Part shown: piece after piece, positions 26,071 through 35,206 of the stretch | Layout: each line of letters starts with the position of its first letter | How positions within the stretch are numbered: the stretch's first letter is position 1 | Assembly (NCBI RefSeq): GCF_002419965.1 | Contig: NZ_DIHC01000036.1 | Span: 309-64,308 of the forward strand | Direction of reading: 5' to 3' | DNA from: Pseudomonas sp. UBA5706 | Lineage (GTDB): Bacteria > Pseudomonadota > Gammaproteobacteria > Pseudomonadales > Pseudomonadaceae | DNA: 64,000 nt | Notes under the pieces: generated by a model | What the model was told of the DNA's origin: nothing | Seen by the model: only the letters and a program-made list of their open reading frames with translations | The model's database searches: none | Program-made: the position numbers and the translations under genes

Positions 26071-26310
26071 TCAGGTGCGCTCGGCCCATGCAGCGCGGCT
26101 GAAAAATTTCATGGTGACCGCATGGATGCTGCCATCGGCGATCCATGGGTTCAAATGCGTGTAGATCTGCTGCTGGCGCTTGACCGGACTCAGCGCGGCC
26201 AATTCGTCGCTGATCACATTCAACTGGAAGTTGCAGCCTTCACCTTCAACTTCAACCTGGACTTCTGGCAACTTACCTTCAAGGAAGCCTTTAACTTCTA
26301 CGGCCTGCAT
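26071..26310 (-). CDS. ibaG: BolA-family iron metabolism protein IbaG
   Basis: 79 residues starting MQAVEVKGFLEGKLP; the frame extends upstream to 26358 but the extra residues do not look like the family. BolA/YrbA features: GEGCNFQLNVISDEL and the conserved His in RQQQIYTHLNPWI. Such proteins pair with monothiol glutaredoxins in iron-sulfur trafficking. Placement between mlaB and murA is conserved in gamma-proteobacteria. A terminator separates it from the mla operon. Confidence 0.9.
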   Translation of the reverse strand: MQAVEVKGFLEGKLPEVQVEVEGEGCNFQLNVISDELAALSPVKRQQQIYTHLNPWIADGSIHAVTMKFFSRAAWAERT

Positions 26311-26354
26311 GCTTAACCTCAATCGGCGCCCTACGCGCGCGGGTCGGCCATCAT

Positions 26355-26410
26355 ACAAAAAAGCCCTCTCGTTGCGAACCCTACTTTCATAGGAGCCGGA
26401 CGAGGGGCTT
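26355..26410 (-). terminator. Terminator of the mlaFEDCB operon
   Basis: On the minus strand AAGCCCCTCGT (26410-26400) pairs with ACGAGAGGGCTT (26372-26361), one mismatch, followed by T-rich sequence; the loop is about 27 bases. Confidence 0.7.
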
Positions 26411-26425
26411 GAGCGATGACAGCAA

Positions 26426-26728
26426 TCAATGTTGGTCGAACAGTTCGGTCAAACCCGATACCTGTGCAATTTCCCGCATGTCTGCAGGCAAGGAGCGAAC
26501 GCTGACCGATTTACCAGCGGCCTGGGCGTCGCGCATGAACGCCAGCAGCAGGGCCAGGCCCACACTGCTGGATTTCTCCACCGCCGAGCAATCAAGCACC
26601 AACGCTGGTGCATCACTGGCCTTGATCAATTCGGCCCCCTGCTCACGCAGCGCCGGGCCGGTACGGTAATCCAGTACGCCGAACAGCTTGAGCTCGCCGC
26701 CGCCAACGGTGACATTTGGATCACTCAT
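26426..26728 (-). CDS. mlaB: MlaB, STAS-domain subunit of the phospholipid transporter
   Basis: 100 residues forming one STAS domain (LVLDCSAVEKSSSVGLALLLAFM, where the Ser stretch is the STAS conserved loop). MlaB binds the ATPase MlaF in the cytoplasm and is required for complex stability and activity. The ATG overlaps the mlaC stop as ATGA, implying coupled translation. Last gene of mlaFEDCB. Confidence 0.9.
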   Translation of the reverse strand: MSDPNVTVGGGELKLFGVLDYRTGPALREQGAELIKASDAPALVLDCSAVEKSSSVGLALLLAFMRDAQAAGKSVSVRSLPADMREIAQVSGLTELFDQH

Positions 26729-27378
26729 TTAACGACCTTGTCGTTGGAATTCTCGGTAGATTCCTTGGCCTTGGCGACTTCACCCGCCCAGCCATCGATA
26801 GTCTTGTCTAGATTGTTGCCGTTGCGCTGCATGGCGTCAGTGAACTGATCACGGAACAACTTGCCAATGTTGATGCCGTTAATGATCACGTTGCGCACTT
26901 TCCACTCGTTGTTGAGTTTGACGAGGGTGTAGGACACAGGATAGACCGCGCCGTTATTGCCCTTGACCGACATATCAACGGAAGTGCGGTCAGCACCCTC
27001 CTCCTTGGCTGGGGAGACGGTGATGCCCTGGTTGTTGTATTCGAGCAGCGCGTTGCCATAGAACTGAATCAGGCTGCGCTTGAAGTTTTCCTGGAAGCGC
27101 TGCATCTGCGCAGGGGAAGCATTGCGTGAGTACTTGACGGTCATGATGCTTTTTGAAATGCCATCAGCATCGAGTACCGGTCCGACGATGCCGTTGAGCG
27201 CATCGTAGAAGGCCTGCGGGTTGCTTTTGTACTGCTCTTTGTTTGCAGCCAGATCGGCCAGCAACCGATTGGTTGTGTCCTGAACCAAATCATGTGCAGA
27301 AGTCGTAGGGGCAGCATTGCCCATCAAGGGCAGAGCAGCCAATAGCACCAAAAGGCCACGGCGCAGAATCGAGATCAT
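26725..27378 (-). CDS. mlaC: MlaC, periplasmic phospholipid-binding protein
   Basis: 217 residues. A signal peptide (MISILRRGLLVLLAALPLMG, cleavage near NAA) precedes a Ttg2/MlaC domain (LLADLAANKEQYKSNPQAFY, QRFQENFKRSLIQFYGNALL). It ferries phospholipids between the outer-membrane and inner-membrane parts of the Mla system. I prefer the ATG at 27378, which has AGGAG 7 bases upstream; an ATG at 27393 overlaps the mlaD stop but adds five residues before a normal signal peptide. Confidence 0.92.
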   Translation of the reverse strand: MISILRRGLLVLLAALPLMGNAAPTTSAHDLVQDTTNRLLADLAANKEQYKSNPQAFYDALNGIVGPVLDADGISKSIMTVKYSRNASPAQMQRFQENFKRSLIQFYGNALLEYNNQGITVSPAKEEGADRTSVDMSVKGNNGAVYPVSYTLVKLNNEWKVRNVIINGINIGKLFRDQFTDAMQRNGNNLDKTIDGWAGEVAKAKESTENSNDKVVK

Positions 27379-27389
27379 GAAAAAACTCC

Positions 27390-27857
27390 TCATTTGGCGT
27401 CTTTGCCTACGGAATTAAGCAGGAACTTACCGATCAGGTCCTCGAGTACCAACGACGACTGGGTGTCATGAATCGTGCCGCCATCCTTCAACAACTGGTC
27501 ATCACCGCCGACGCTGATGCCGACATATTTCTCGCCCAGCAAGCCTGCGGTGAGAATAGAGGCGGTGGAGTCCGACGGCAGATTGTTGACCTTCTTGTTG
27601 ACTTCCATGGTCACCCGACCGGTGAAGGTATCGTGGTCCAGATCGATTGCTGTGACCTTGCCGATGGTCACACCGGCCATAGTCACCTTCGCTCTGACAG
27701 TCAAACCGGCAATATTGTCGAAATTTGCATAAAGTTTATAACTGTCGTTCGTCGTGCTGGCGCTCAGACCGCTGACGCGCAGGGCGAGCAAGAGCAAAGC
27801 CAGGATCCCGGCCAGCAGGAACAGGCCGACACCGGTTTCTAGGGTGCGGTTTTGCAT
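27390..27857 (-). CDS. mlaD: MlaD, MCE-domain substrate-binding subunit
   Basis: 155 residues: one N-terminal membrane helix (about 8-25, GVGLFLLAGILALLLLALRV) and an MCE domain (about 38-115, KLYANFDNIAGLTVRAKVTM). MlaD forms a hexameric ring over MlaE in the periplasm through which lipid passes. Its start overlaps the mlaE stop by one base. Confidence 0.95.
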   Translation of the reverse strand: MQNRTLETGVGLFLLAGILALLLLALRVSGLSASTTNDSYKLYANFDNIAGLTVRAKVTMAGVTIGKVTAIDLDHDTFTGRVTMEVNKKVNNLPSDSTASILTAGLLGEKYVGISVGGDDQLLKDGGTIHDTQSSLVLEDLIGKFLLNSVGKDAK

Positions 27858-28654
27858 CAGAAGTCTCCAAACATCAAGGCGGTCATAATAAAGTCCAGGC
27901 CCAGTACGGCCAATGAGGCGTAAACCACGGTCTTGGTCGTGGCGCGGCTGATCCCCTCTGACGTGGGCTCGCAGTCATAGCCTTGGAACACGGCAATCCA
28001 GGTAACCACAAAGGCGAAGACGACGCTCTTGATGACACCGTTGATCACATCGTTGGGGAAAGAAACGCTGTTTTGCATATTCGCCCAGAACGAACCTTCG
28101 TAGACACCCAGCCAGTCCACCGCGACCCATGAACCGCCCCAGATGCCGACAACACTGAATATGAGGGCCAGCACCGGTAACGAAATGAAGCCGGCCCACA
28201 GACGTGGCGCGACGATGTACTTGAGCGGATCGACGCCAATCATTTCGAGGCTGGACAACTGCTCGGTGGACTTCATGTTGCCGATTTCGGCGGTCAGCGC
28301 GGAACCCGCACGACCGGCGAACAGCAACGCCGTCACCACCGGTCCCAACTCGCGAAGCAAGGTCAGGGCGACCATCTGCCCGACCGCCTGCTCGGAACCG
28401 TATTGGGCGAGAATGCTGAAACCCTGCAGCGCCAATACCATGCCGATGAACACACCGGACACGACGATGATTGCCAGCGACATCACGCCAACCGAGTGAA
28501 GCTGACGGACCAGCAGCTGGAAACCGCCACCGATTCCGCCGCGCCCAAGCAACGCATGAACCAGAAAAATCCCCGAACGCCCCAGTACTGCAACAATATC
28601 GATCGCCGAGCGCCCCATCAGGCGAACACGATCCATCAATGACTTTCTGCGCAT
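27857..28654 (-). CDS. mlaE: MlaE, phospholipid ABC transporter permease
   Basis: 265 residues with about five membrane helices. The conserved permease segment LRELGPVVTALLFAGRAGSA and AEIGNMKSTEQLSSLEMIGV is diagnostic of the MlaE/YrbE family. It forms the membrane core with MlaF. Overlaps mlaF by one base. The Mla system keeps the outer leaflet free of misplaced phospholipid; the Pseudomonas homologues are also called Ttg2. Confidence 0.95.
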   Translation of the reverse strand: MRRKSLMDRVRLMGRSAIDIVAVLGRSGIFLVHALLGRGGIGGGFQLLVRQLHSVGVMSLAIIVVSGVFIGMVLALQGFSILAQYGSEQAVGQMVALTLLRELGPVVTALLFAGRAGSALTAEIGNMKSTEQLSSLEMIGVDPLKYIVAPRLWAGFISLPVLALIFSVVGIWGGSWVAVDWLGVYEGSFWANMQNSVSFPNDVINGVIKSVVFAFVVTWIAVFQGYDCEPTSEGISRATTKTVVYASLAVLGLDFIMTALMFGDF

Positions 28655-29463
28655 CAGCGCTTCCCCAAAAGATCTTCGCGATAATCCGGTGCCGGATAGT
28701 GGAAAGGCACGGGGCCGTCTGGATCCCCTGTCATGAATTGACGGATACGCGGGTTATCCGACTGCATCAGTTCCTGCGGCGTTCCCTGCCCCAGAACCTG
28801 ACCGTCACCGACAACATATAGATAGTCGGCGATGCTCGCGGTTTCCGCCAGGTCGTGAGAAACCACGACACTGGTGATACCCAGCGCATCGTTGAGCAGG
28901 CGAATAAGGCGCACCAGCACACCCATGGCGATAGGGTCCTGCCCCACGAATGGCTCGTCATACATGAGAATCTGCGGGTCGAGCGCAATCGCGCGGGCGA
29001 GCGCCACGCGGCGCTTCATACCACCGGACAGCTCATCAGGCATCAACTCGACCGCGCCACGCAGGCCCACGGCCTGGAGCTTGAGCAGCACGATGTCGCG
29101 AATCATGTCTTCGGGCAGCTTGGTGTGCACACGCAGCGGGAACGCCACGTTTTCGAACACGTCCAGATCGGTGAAGAGCGCGCCGCTCTGGAACAGAACT
29201 CCCATTTGCTTGCGAGCATCGAAAAGATCGCTGCGCGACAGCTTCGGCAGGTTCTGGCCATTGACCCAAACCTCGCCGCCGCTCGGGCGCAGCTGTGCTC
29301 CCATCAGTCGCAGCAGCGTGGTTTTACCACTGCCCGACGGCCCCATGATGCCGGTGACCTTGCCCCGGGGGATGCGGATGTCCACATTATTGAAGATGCT
29401 GCGCGTACCGCGTTTGAAGGACACGCCCTTCAATTCGACCGCGTAGGCGTTATCGGCACTCAT
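28654..29463 (-). CDS. mlaF: MlaF, phospholipid ABC transporter ATP-binding protein
   Basis: 269 residues. Walker A GPSGSGKTTL (about 41-50), signature LSGGMKRRVALARA, Walker B QILMYDEPFVGQDP and the switch His in VVVSHDLAET. First gene of mlaFEDCB. Divergent from kdsD across a 313-base gap that must hold both promoters. Confidence 0.96.
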   Translation of the reverse strand: MSADNAYAVELKGVSFKRGTRSIFNNVDIRIPRGKVTGIMGPSGSGKTTLLRLMGAQLRPSGGEVWVNGQNLPKLSRSDLFDARKQMGVLFQSGALFTDLDVFENVAFPLRVHTKLPEDMIRDIVLLKLQAVGLRGAVELMPDELSGGMKRRVALARAIALDPQILMYDEPFVGQDPIAMGVLVRLIRLLNDALGITSVVVSHDLAETASIADYLYVVGDGQVLGQGTPQELMQSDNPRIRQFMTGDPDGPVPFHYPAPDYREDLLGKR

Positions 29464-29776
29464 CTAAACTCCTTGCGAGGCAGCCAGTCTCTCAGACGTC
29501 GCGTCCTTGACGAACGACACACTGTCTGGAGGGGCCGAACAAGCGGCGAACTATAACACCGCTGTCGTATGCCGCCAAAGCTACAACACGGCAAGTCGCA
29601 CGATGGCGAGAAATATTTCGCCGCTAGCAGAAATTTCCTGCAGTGGATGAGCCACCTGCTGAACAGGAACTGACGGACCGAGCGATTCTATAAACAAAGA
29701 GCGACGATGATGCGTGAGGGTTTTGAACATTGTCGCTATAATCCCGGCCTTTTCACCCGACTGACCCTTTCCCGAC
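29464..29776. promoter_or_regulatory. Divergent mlaF/kdsD promoter region
   Basis: No gene is apparent. A TATAAT hexamer at 29737-29742 lies 34 bases before the kdsD start and is a plausible -10; no good -35 matches it at 16-18 bases. Signals for mlaF are not clear. Confidence 0.4.
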
Positions 29777-30751
29777 ATGACCAACGCCCGCGACCTGATC
29801 CAATCTGCACAGCGCACCATCCGCCTTGAAATCGAGGCGGTCGAAGGTGTCCTTGCTCACATCGATGCGGATTTCGTCAACGCCTGCGAGATGATTCTGG
29901 CAAGCCAGGGCCGCGTGGTCGTGGTGGGCATGGGCAAATCCGGGCACATTGGCAAAAAGATCGCAGCCACGCTGGCCAGCACTGGCACTCCGGCCTTCTT
30001 CGTACACCCTGCCGAGGCCAGCCACGGCGACATGGGCATGATCACCAGCGCCGACATCATCCTGGCGCTGTCCAACTCCGGCAGCACCGCTGAGATCGTG
30101 ACCTTGCTGCCGCTGATCAAACGCCTGGGCATCAAGCTGATCAGCTTAACTGGCAACGCCGAATCGACACTGGCAAAGGCCGCCGACATCAATCTCAATG
30201 CGCGAGTGGAAAAAGAAGCCTGCCCGTTGAATCTGGCCCCGACCTCCTCCACTACCGCAGCGCTGGTCATGGGTGACGCGCTGGCGGTGGCGTTGCTGGA
30301 TGCGCGCGGCTTCACTGCCGAAGACTTCGCCTTCTCGCACCCCGGCGGTGCGCTGGGCCGCCGCCTGCTGCTCAAGGTCGAGCACGTCATGCACACCGGG
30401 GATGAACTACCCAAGGTAGCTTGCGGCACGCCGCTGCGCGACTCGCTGATGGAGATGACCCGCAAGGGCCTGGGCATGACGGCGATCATCGAAGCCGATG
30501 GGCGTCTGGCCGGGATCTTCACCGATGGCGACCTGCGCCGAACCCTGGATCGCGACATCGACATTCGCCAGGCGACCATCGACGATGTCATGACCGTCCA
30601 TGGCAAGACCGTGCGAGCCGAAATGCTGGCAGCCGAGGCCTTGAAAATCATGGAAGACAACAAGATCGGCGCGCTTATCGTTGTCGACGGGAACGACTAC
30701 CCGGTCGGCGCGTTCAACCTTCAGGATCTGCTGCGCGCAGGAGTGATGTAA
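29777..30751 (+). CDS. kdsD: Arabinose-5-phosphate isomerase
   Basis: 324 residues: an SIS domain (about 35-180; VVGMGKSGHIGKKIAATLAS, LSNSGSTAEIV) and two CBS domains (about 205-324). It interconverts ribulose-5-phosphate and arabinose-5-phosphate, the precursor of Kdo for LPS inner core. kdsC follows with no gap, and the run continues into lptCAB, linking Kdo synthesis to LPS export as in other Pseudomonas and enterobacteria. Confidence 0.97.
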   Translation: MTNARDLIQSAQRTIRLEIEAVEGVLAHIDADFVNACEMILASQGRVVVVGMGKSGHIGKKIAATLASTGTPAFFVHPAEASHGDMGMITSADIILALSNSGSTAEIVTLLPLIKRLGIKLISLTGNAESTLAKAADINLNARVEKEACPLNLAPTSSTTAALVMGDALAVALLDARGFTAEDFAFSHPGGALGRRLLLKVEHVMHTGDELPKVACGTPLRDSLMEMTRKGLGMTAIIEADGRLAGIFTDGDLRRTLDRDIDIRQATIDDVMTVHGKTVRAEMLAAEALKIMEDNKIGALIVVDGNDYPVGAFNLQDLLRAGVM

Positions 30752-31285
30752 ATGAACCTCGATAAAAACGAACTGCTGCAGCGCGGTAAACAGATCAAAC
30801 TGGCCATCTTCGACGTCGATGGCGTGCTGACCGATGGCCGCCTGTACTTTCTCGAAGACGGAAGTGAATTCAAGACGTTCAACACCCTGGACGGCCAAGG
30901 CATCAAGATGCTGATCAACTCGGGTGTCATCACCGCCATTATCAGCGGCCGCAAAACGCCGGTGGTCGAGCGCCGTGCAAAAAACCTGGGCATCGCCCAT
31001 CTTTATCAAGGCCGCGAAGACAAGCTGATAGTGCTCGACGAGCTGTTGCAGCAGTTGAACCTAACATATGAACAGGTCGCTTATCTGGGCGACGACTTGC
31101 CGGACCTGCCGGTTATTCGCCGGGTCGGCCTGGGGATGGCCGTCGCCAATGCCGCCGGCTTCGTCCGCGAGCACGCGCATGGCACTACCCAGGCACGGGG
31201 CGGCGGTGGTGCGGCTCGAGAATTCTGCGAGTTGATCCTGACAGCTCAGGGCAACCTCGAAGCGGCCCACGCCGCCTACTTATAG
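30752..31285 (+). CDS. kdsC: 3-deoxy-D-manno-octulosonate 8-phosphate phosphatase
   Basis: 177 residues, C0-type HAD phosphatase. The nucleophile motif DVDGVLTDGR has Asp21 and Asp23; AIISGRKTPVVERRA and AYLGDDLPDLPVI supply the other HAD motifs. It removes phosphate from Kdo-8-phosphate. The ATG immediately follows the kdsD stop, so translation is likely coupled. Confidence 0.97.
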   Translation: MNLDKNELLQRGKQIKLAIFDVDGVLTDGRLYFLEDGSEFKTFNTLDGQGIKMLINSGVITAIISGRKTPVVERRAKNLGIAHLYQGREDKLIVLDELLQQLNLTYEQVAYLGDDLPDLPVIRRVGLGMAVANAAGFVREHAHGTTQARGGGGAAREFCELILTAQGNLEAAHAAYL

Positions 31286-31295
31286 AAGTGGATTT

Positions 31296-31868
31296 ATGCT
31301 GAGCAAACGAATTCGTACATTCCTGATCTTCGGTGTGCTGGCAGCATTGCTCGCGGCGGCTGGCTACTGGAATATCAGCCCGGAAAGCTTCATGGACCAG
31401 CCAAAGGCCGCCGTGGACGAGAGCGCTATCGACTATTACGCGACGAATGCTCACAGCATTCAGTATCTGCCCGATGGCGGCATGCAGTACGACATGACGG
31501 CAGACAAGGTCGAGCATCTGAAGGCCACCGACGTCACGCTGATGACCACTCCGGTCCTGCAGATGTATCGCGGCTCGGAGTTTCCCTGGCATGTTCAGAG
31601 CGTGCGCGCCGAAGTCTCCCCCGGTGGCGATCACGTAGAACTGATCGACAAGGTGCGCATCAACCGTACCGACGAACAGAAGCGCGAAACCATCATTACC
31701 AGCACGCGCATGACTGTCTTCCCTCAGAAGCAATATGCGGAAACCGCTCAACCCGTTAGAATCGACGGATTCAACGGCGTGAGCACCGGCACGGGTATGA
31801 AAGCCTATCTAAAAGAAAGCAGGATACACCTGCTATCGAACGCAAGAGGACAGTATGAGGCTCCTTAA
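31296..31868 (+). CDS. lptC: LPS export system protein LptC
   Basis: 190 residues: one N-terminal membrane helix (about 7-24) and a periplasmic beta-jellyroll with the motif VEHLKATDVTLMTTPVLQMY. LptC accepts LPS from LptB2FG and passes it to LptA. The coding region overlaps lptA by 14 bases. Confidence 0.93.
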   Translation: MLSKRIRTFLIFGVLAALLAAAGYWNISPESFMDQPKAAVDESAIDYYATNAHSIQYLPDGGMQYDMTADKVEHLKATDVTLMTTPVLQMYRGSEFPWHVQSVRAEVSPGGDHVELIDKVRINRTDEQKRETIITSTRMTVFPQKQYAETAQPVRIDGFNGVSTGTGMKAYLKESRIHLLSNARGQYEAP

Positions 31869-32403
31869 AACCCTCCCTATTTTGCTCGGCCTGGGCGCAG
31901 CACTGGGAAGCGTGAGCGCCTGGGCTCTGCCGAACGATCAGGATCAGCCTATCCACATTTCGGCCGACGATGCGCAGCTGGACGACAAGCAAGGCATCGC
32001 GACCTACACAGGCAATGTGATCATCACCCAGGGCTCGATGAAGGTGACCGGTAACAAAGTGACCATGACCCGTACGCCGGCAGGTGACATTGACGTCGTG
32101 ACATCGGTGGGCAACCTTGCCTATTTCGAGCAGATACAGACCGCCGGGGACCCGAAGCCCGTCCAGGGCTGGGGCGTCACGATTCAGTACCATGCACCCC
32201 AGAACCGCATTGTGTTGATCGACAAGGCCAAGGTGATCGACAAGGACAACAATACCACTCAGGGCGAGAAAATCGTCTATGACACGGTTAAGAAACAGGC
32301 CAGTGCCGGGCGCGCCACGGGCAGCAAGGTCACTGAAGCCAGGCCTCGTGTCGACATGGTGATCCAGCCGAAAAAGAAAACCGACCAGCAGAAGGCCCAG
32401 TAA
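31855..32403 (+). CDS. lptA: LPS transport periplasmic protein LptA
   Basis: 182 residues. A signal peptide (about 1-23, ending VSAWA) is followed by the OstA-type jellyroll (IHISADDAQLDDKQGIATYT, GNVIITQGSMKVTGNKV). Monomers stack into the periplasmic bridge carrying LPS. The tail is Lys-rich. Its stop overlaps the lptB start by one base. Confidence 0.95.
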   Translation: MRLLKTLPILLGLGAALGSVSAWALPNDQDQPIHISADDAQLDDKQGIATYTGNVIITQGSMKVTGNKVTMTRTPAGDIDVVTSVGNLAYFEQIQTAGDPKPVQGWGVTIQYHAPQNRIVLIDKAKVIDKDNNTTQGEKIVYDTVKKQASAGRATGSKVTEARPRVDMVIQPKKKTDQQKAQ

Positions 32404-33128
32404 TGGCGACGCTGAAAGCCCAACACCTGGCCAAGGCCTATAAAAGCCGTCAGGTCGTACGCGACGTCAGCCTGTCCATCGACAGCGGTCAGATCGTTGG
32501 CCTCCTGGGGCCAAACGGTGCAGGCAAGACCACCTGCTTCTACATGATCGTCGGCCTGGTTCAGGCTGATCAGGGGCGCGTGCTGATCGACGACAATGAC
32601 GTCAGCCACCAACCCATGCACGGTCGTGCGCGTGCCGGTATCGGCTATCTTCCGCAGGAAGCCTCGATCTTCCGCAAACTTTCGGTTTCCGACAACATCA
32701 TGGCGATCCTCGAGACCCGCAAGGAACTCGACCGGGCCGGGCGCCGCAAGGAGCTGGAAAGCCTGTTGCAGGAATTTCACATCACGCACATCCGCGACAA
32801 CCTGGGCATGAGCCTGTCCGGTGGTGAACGCCGCCGTGTCGAAATCGCACGCGCGCTCGCGACCTCGCCGAAATTCATACTGCTGGACGAACCATTTGCC
32901 GGCGTCGACCCCATCTCAGTGGGCGATATCAAGCAAATCATCTACCATCTCAAGGCTAAAGGCATCGGTGTATTGATCACCGACCACAACGTCCGTGAGA
33001 CCCTCGATATCTGCGAAACCGCCTACATCGTCAATGATGGGCAGCTGATCGCAGAGGGCAACGCTGAAACCATCCTTGCCAACCAGCTGGTGAAGGAAGT
33101 GTATCTGGGTCACGAGTTCCGCCTGTAA
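32403..33128 (+). CDS. lptB: LPS export ABC transporter ATP-binding protein LptB
   Basis: 241 residues. Walker A GPNGAGKTTC (about 37-46), signature LSGGERRRVEIARAL, Walker B FILLDEPFAGVDP, and the switch His in LITDHNVRETL. Energises LPS extraction with LptFG. It is the last lpt gene and is followed by rpoN, a conserved order. Confidence 0.98.
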   Translation: MATLKAQHLAKAYKSRQVVRDVSLSIDSGQIVGLLGPNGAGKTTCFYMIVGLVQADQGRVLIDDNDVSHQPMHGRARAGIGYLPQEASIFRKLSVSDNIMAILETRKELDRAGRRKELESLLQEFHITHIRDNLGMSLSGGERRRVEIARALATSPKFILLDEPFAGVDPISVGDIKQIIYHLKAKGIGVLITDHNVRETLDICETAYIVNDGQLIAEGNAETILANQLVKEVYLGHEFRL

Positions 33129-33315
33129 GCGTAGCGATGACAGAGATGGGTGGGCGGATGCAACATACGCCTCTTTGCCCTCTCACAATAATTGTCATCA
33201 CACCCTAGGCAAATACTCCGCTTTCAGGCATATAATTTGCTTAAGTTGGCGCTTCGGCGCCCTAGTAGTGGATGGCGCGCATATGCGCCGGCGAATAAGG
33301 TATGAAGCCCCTGCC
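33129..33315 (+). promoter_or_regulatory. lptB-rpoN intergenic region with candidate rpoN promoter
   Basis: A TATAAT hexamer stands at 33231-33236, about 80 bases before rpoN; the matching -35 is poor. Nothing else stands out. Confidence 0.4.
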
Positions 33316-34809
33316 ATGAAACCTTCGCTAGTCTTGAGAATGGGCCAGCAGCTGACGATGACACCGCAGCTGCAACAGGCCATCCGCTTGCTCCAACTGT
33401 CGACTCTGGACCTTCAACAGGAAATCCAGGAAGCACTGGAGTCCAATCCCATGCTGGAGCGCCAGGAAGAGGGTGAGGACTTCGACAACGTCGACCCGAT
33501 GGCCGACAACATCGAGCAAAAGCCCAACCCTGACGTTCAGGAACCGACCTATCAGGAACCCGCCCCCACTGTCGACAATCTTGAAGATGGCGACTGGAGC
33601 GAGCGCATTCCCAACGAACTGCCTGTCGACACTGCCTGGGAAGATGTGTACCAGACCAGCGCCAGCAGCCTCCCCAGCAACGATGATGACGAGTGGGACT
33701 TCACCACCCGTACGTCGGCTGGGGAAAGCCTGCAAAGCCACCTGCTTTGGCAATTGAACCTGGCTCCGATGTCCGATACCGATCGACTGATCGCCGTCAC
33801 GCTCATCGACTGCATCAATAATCAGGGTTATCTCGACGAGTCGCTCGAAGAACTGCTCGACGCCTTCGACCCGGAACTTGACATCGAGCTGGACGAAATC
33901 GAAGCCGTGCTGCACCGCATTCAGCAATTCGAGCCTGCCGGAGTAGGCGCCCGCACCCTGAGCGAATGCCTGCTGCTGCAGTTGCGTCAGTTGCCGGCCA
34001 GGACCAGGTGGCTCGCTGAAGCACAGCGGCTGGTCAGCGACTACATCGACCTGCTGGGCAGCCGCGATTACGCACAGCTGATGCGTCGCATGAAGATCAA
34101 GGAAGATGACCTGCGCCAGGTCATTGAACTGGTGCAGAGCCTCAATCCGCGTCCCGGTTCGCAAATCGAGTCCAGCGAAGCCGAATACGTCGTTCCCGAC
34201 GTTATCGTGCGCAAAGACAATGAACGCTGGCTGGTCGAGCTTAATCAGGAAGCGGTACCGCGTTTGCGCGTCAACCCGCAGTACGCCGGCTTTGTGCGTC
34301 GTGCCGACACCAGCGCCGACAACACCTTCATGCGCAACCAGTTGCAGGAAGCGCGCTGGTTCATCAAGAGTCTGCAAAGCCGCAACGAAACGCTGATGAA
34401 GGTCGCGACTCAGATCGTCGAGCATCAGCGCGGGTTTCTCGAGTATGGCGACGAGGCAATGAAGCCGCTCGTACTGCATGACATCGCCGAGGCAGTGGGC
34501 ATGCACGAATCGACGATTTCACGGGTGACCACGCAGAAATTCATGCACACGCCCCGCGGCATCTACGAACTCAAGTATTTCTTTTCCAGTCACGTCAGCA
34601 CCTCCGAAGGCGGTGAATGCTCGTCCACCGCCATCCGCGCGATCATCAAAAAACTGGTGGCGGCGGAAAATCAGAAAAAGCCGTTGAGTGACAGCAAGAT
34701 CGCTGGTTTACTGGAGGCACAAGGCATTCAAGTGGCCCGCCGCACAGTCGCCAAATACCGCGAGTCCCTCGGGATAGCGCCATCAAGCGAACGCAAGCGG
34801 CTGATGTAA
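33316..34809 (+). CDS. rpoN: RNA polymerase sigma-54 factor
   Basis: 497 residues, the usual Pseudomonas length, from MKPSLVLRMGQQLTMTPQLQ; the frame is open further upstream but that part is not conserved. Region I is Gln/Leu-rich, region II acidic (about 45-115), and the C-terminal RpoN box reads ARRTVAKYRE. RpoN directs transcription from -24/-12 promoters with enhancer-binding proteins such as the one at the right edge of this window. It heads rpoN-hpf-ptsN-rapZ-ptsO. Confidence 0.98.
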   Translation: MKPSLVLRMGQQLTMTPQLQQAIRLLQLSTLDLQQEIQEALESNPMLERQEEGEDFDNVDPMADNIEQKPNPDVQEPTYQEPAPTVDNLEDGDWSERIPNELPVDTAWEDVYQTSASSLPSNDDDEWDFTTRTSAGESLQSHLLWQLNLAPMSDTDRLIAVTLIDCINNQGYLDESLEELLDAFDPELDIELDEIEAVLHRIQQFEPAGVGARTLSECLLLQLRQLPARTRWLAEAQRLVSDYIDLLGSRDYAQLMRRMKIKEDDLRQVIELVQSLNPRPGSQIESSEAEYVVPDVIVRKDNERWLVELNQEAVPRLRVNPQYAGFVRRADTSADNTFMRNQLQEARWFIKSLQSRNETLMKVATQIVEHQRGFLEYGDEAMKPLVLHDIAEAVGMHESTISRVTTQKFMHTPRGIYELKYFFSSHVSTSEGGECSSTAIRAIIKKLVAAENQKKPLSDSKIAGLLEAQGIQVARRTVAKYRESLGIAPSSERKRLM

Positions 34810-34886
34810 AGGTCACACGCCACAGCGTTCCAGTGGCAGGCATCCAAGCCTGCCTCTTAATGCACTGGCAACGAAGGAGAAGCTGT

Positions 34887-35195
34887 ATGCAAGTCAACAT
34901 CAGTGGACACCAACTGGAAGTGACCAAGCCCCTGCGCGAGTACATCGAGCTGAAGCTGAAAAAGCTCGAAGGGCATTTTGACAAGATTACGAACGTGCAG
35001 GTGACGATGGCCGTCGAGAAGCTCAAGCAGAAGATCGAGGCCACCCTGCATATCCACGGTGGAGAGGTGGTTGCCAACGCCGAACATGATGACATGTACG
35101 CGGCGATCGACCTGCTCACTGACAAGCTAGACAGACAATTGCTCAAGCATAAGGAAAAGCAGCACAACATCCTCAAAGGTGCGGCCGCTCGCTAA
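34887..35195 (+). CDS. hpf: Ribosome hibernation promoting factor
   Basis: 102 residues, the short HPF type. MQVNISGHQLEVTKPLREYI and the basic helix pair (ELKLKKLEGHFDKI) are typical of the YfiA/HPF fold that occupies the mRNA/tRNA channel of idle ribosomes. GAAGGAG precedes the ATG. It sits in the conserved slot after rpoN. Confidence 0.95.
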   Translation: MQVNISGHQLEVTKPLREYIELKLKKLEGHFDKITNVQVTMAVEKLKQKIEATLHIHGGEVVANAEHDDMYAAIDLLTDKLDRQLLKHKEKQHNILKGAAAR

Positions 35196-35206
35196 CGATC
35201 CCATCC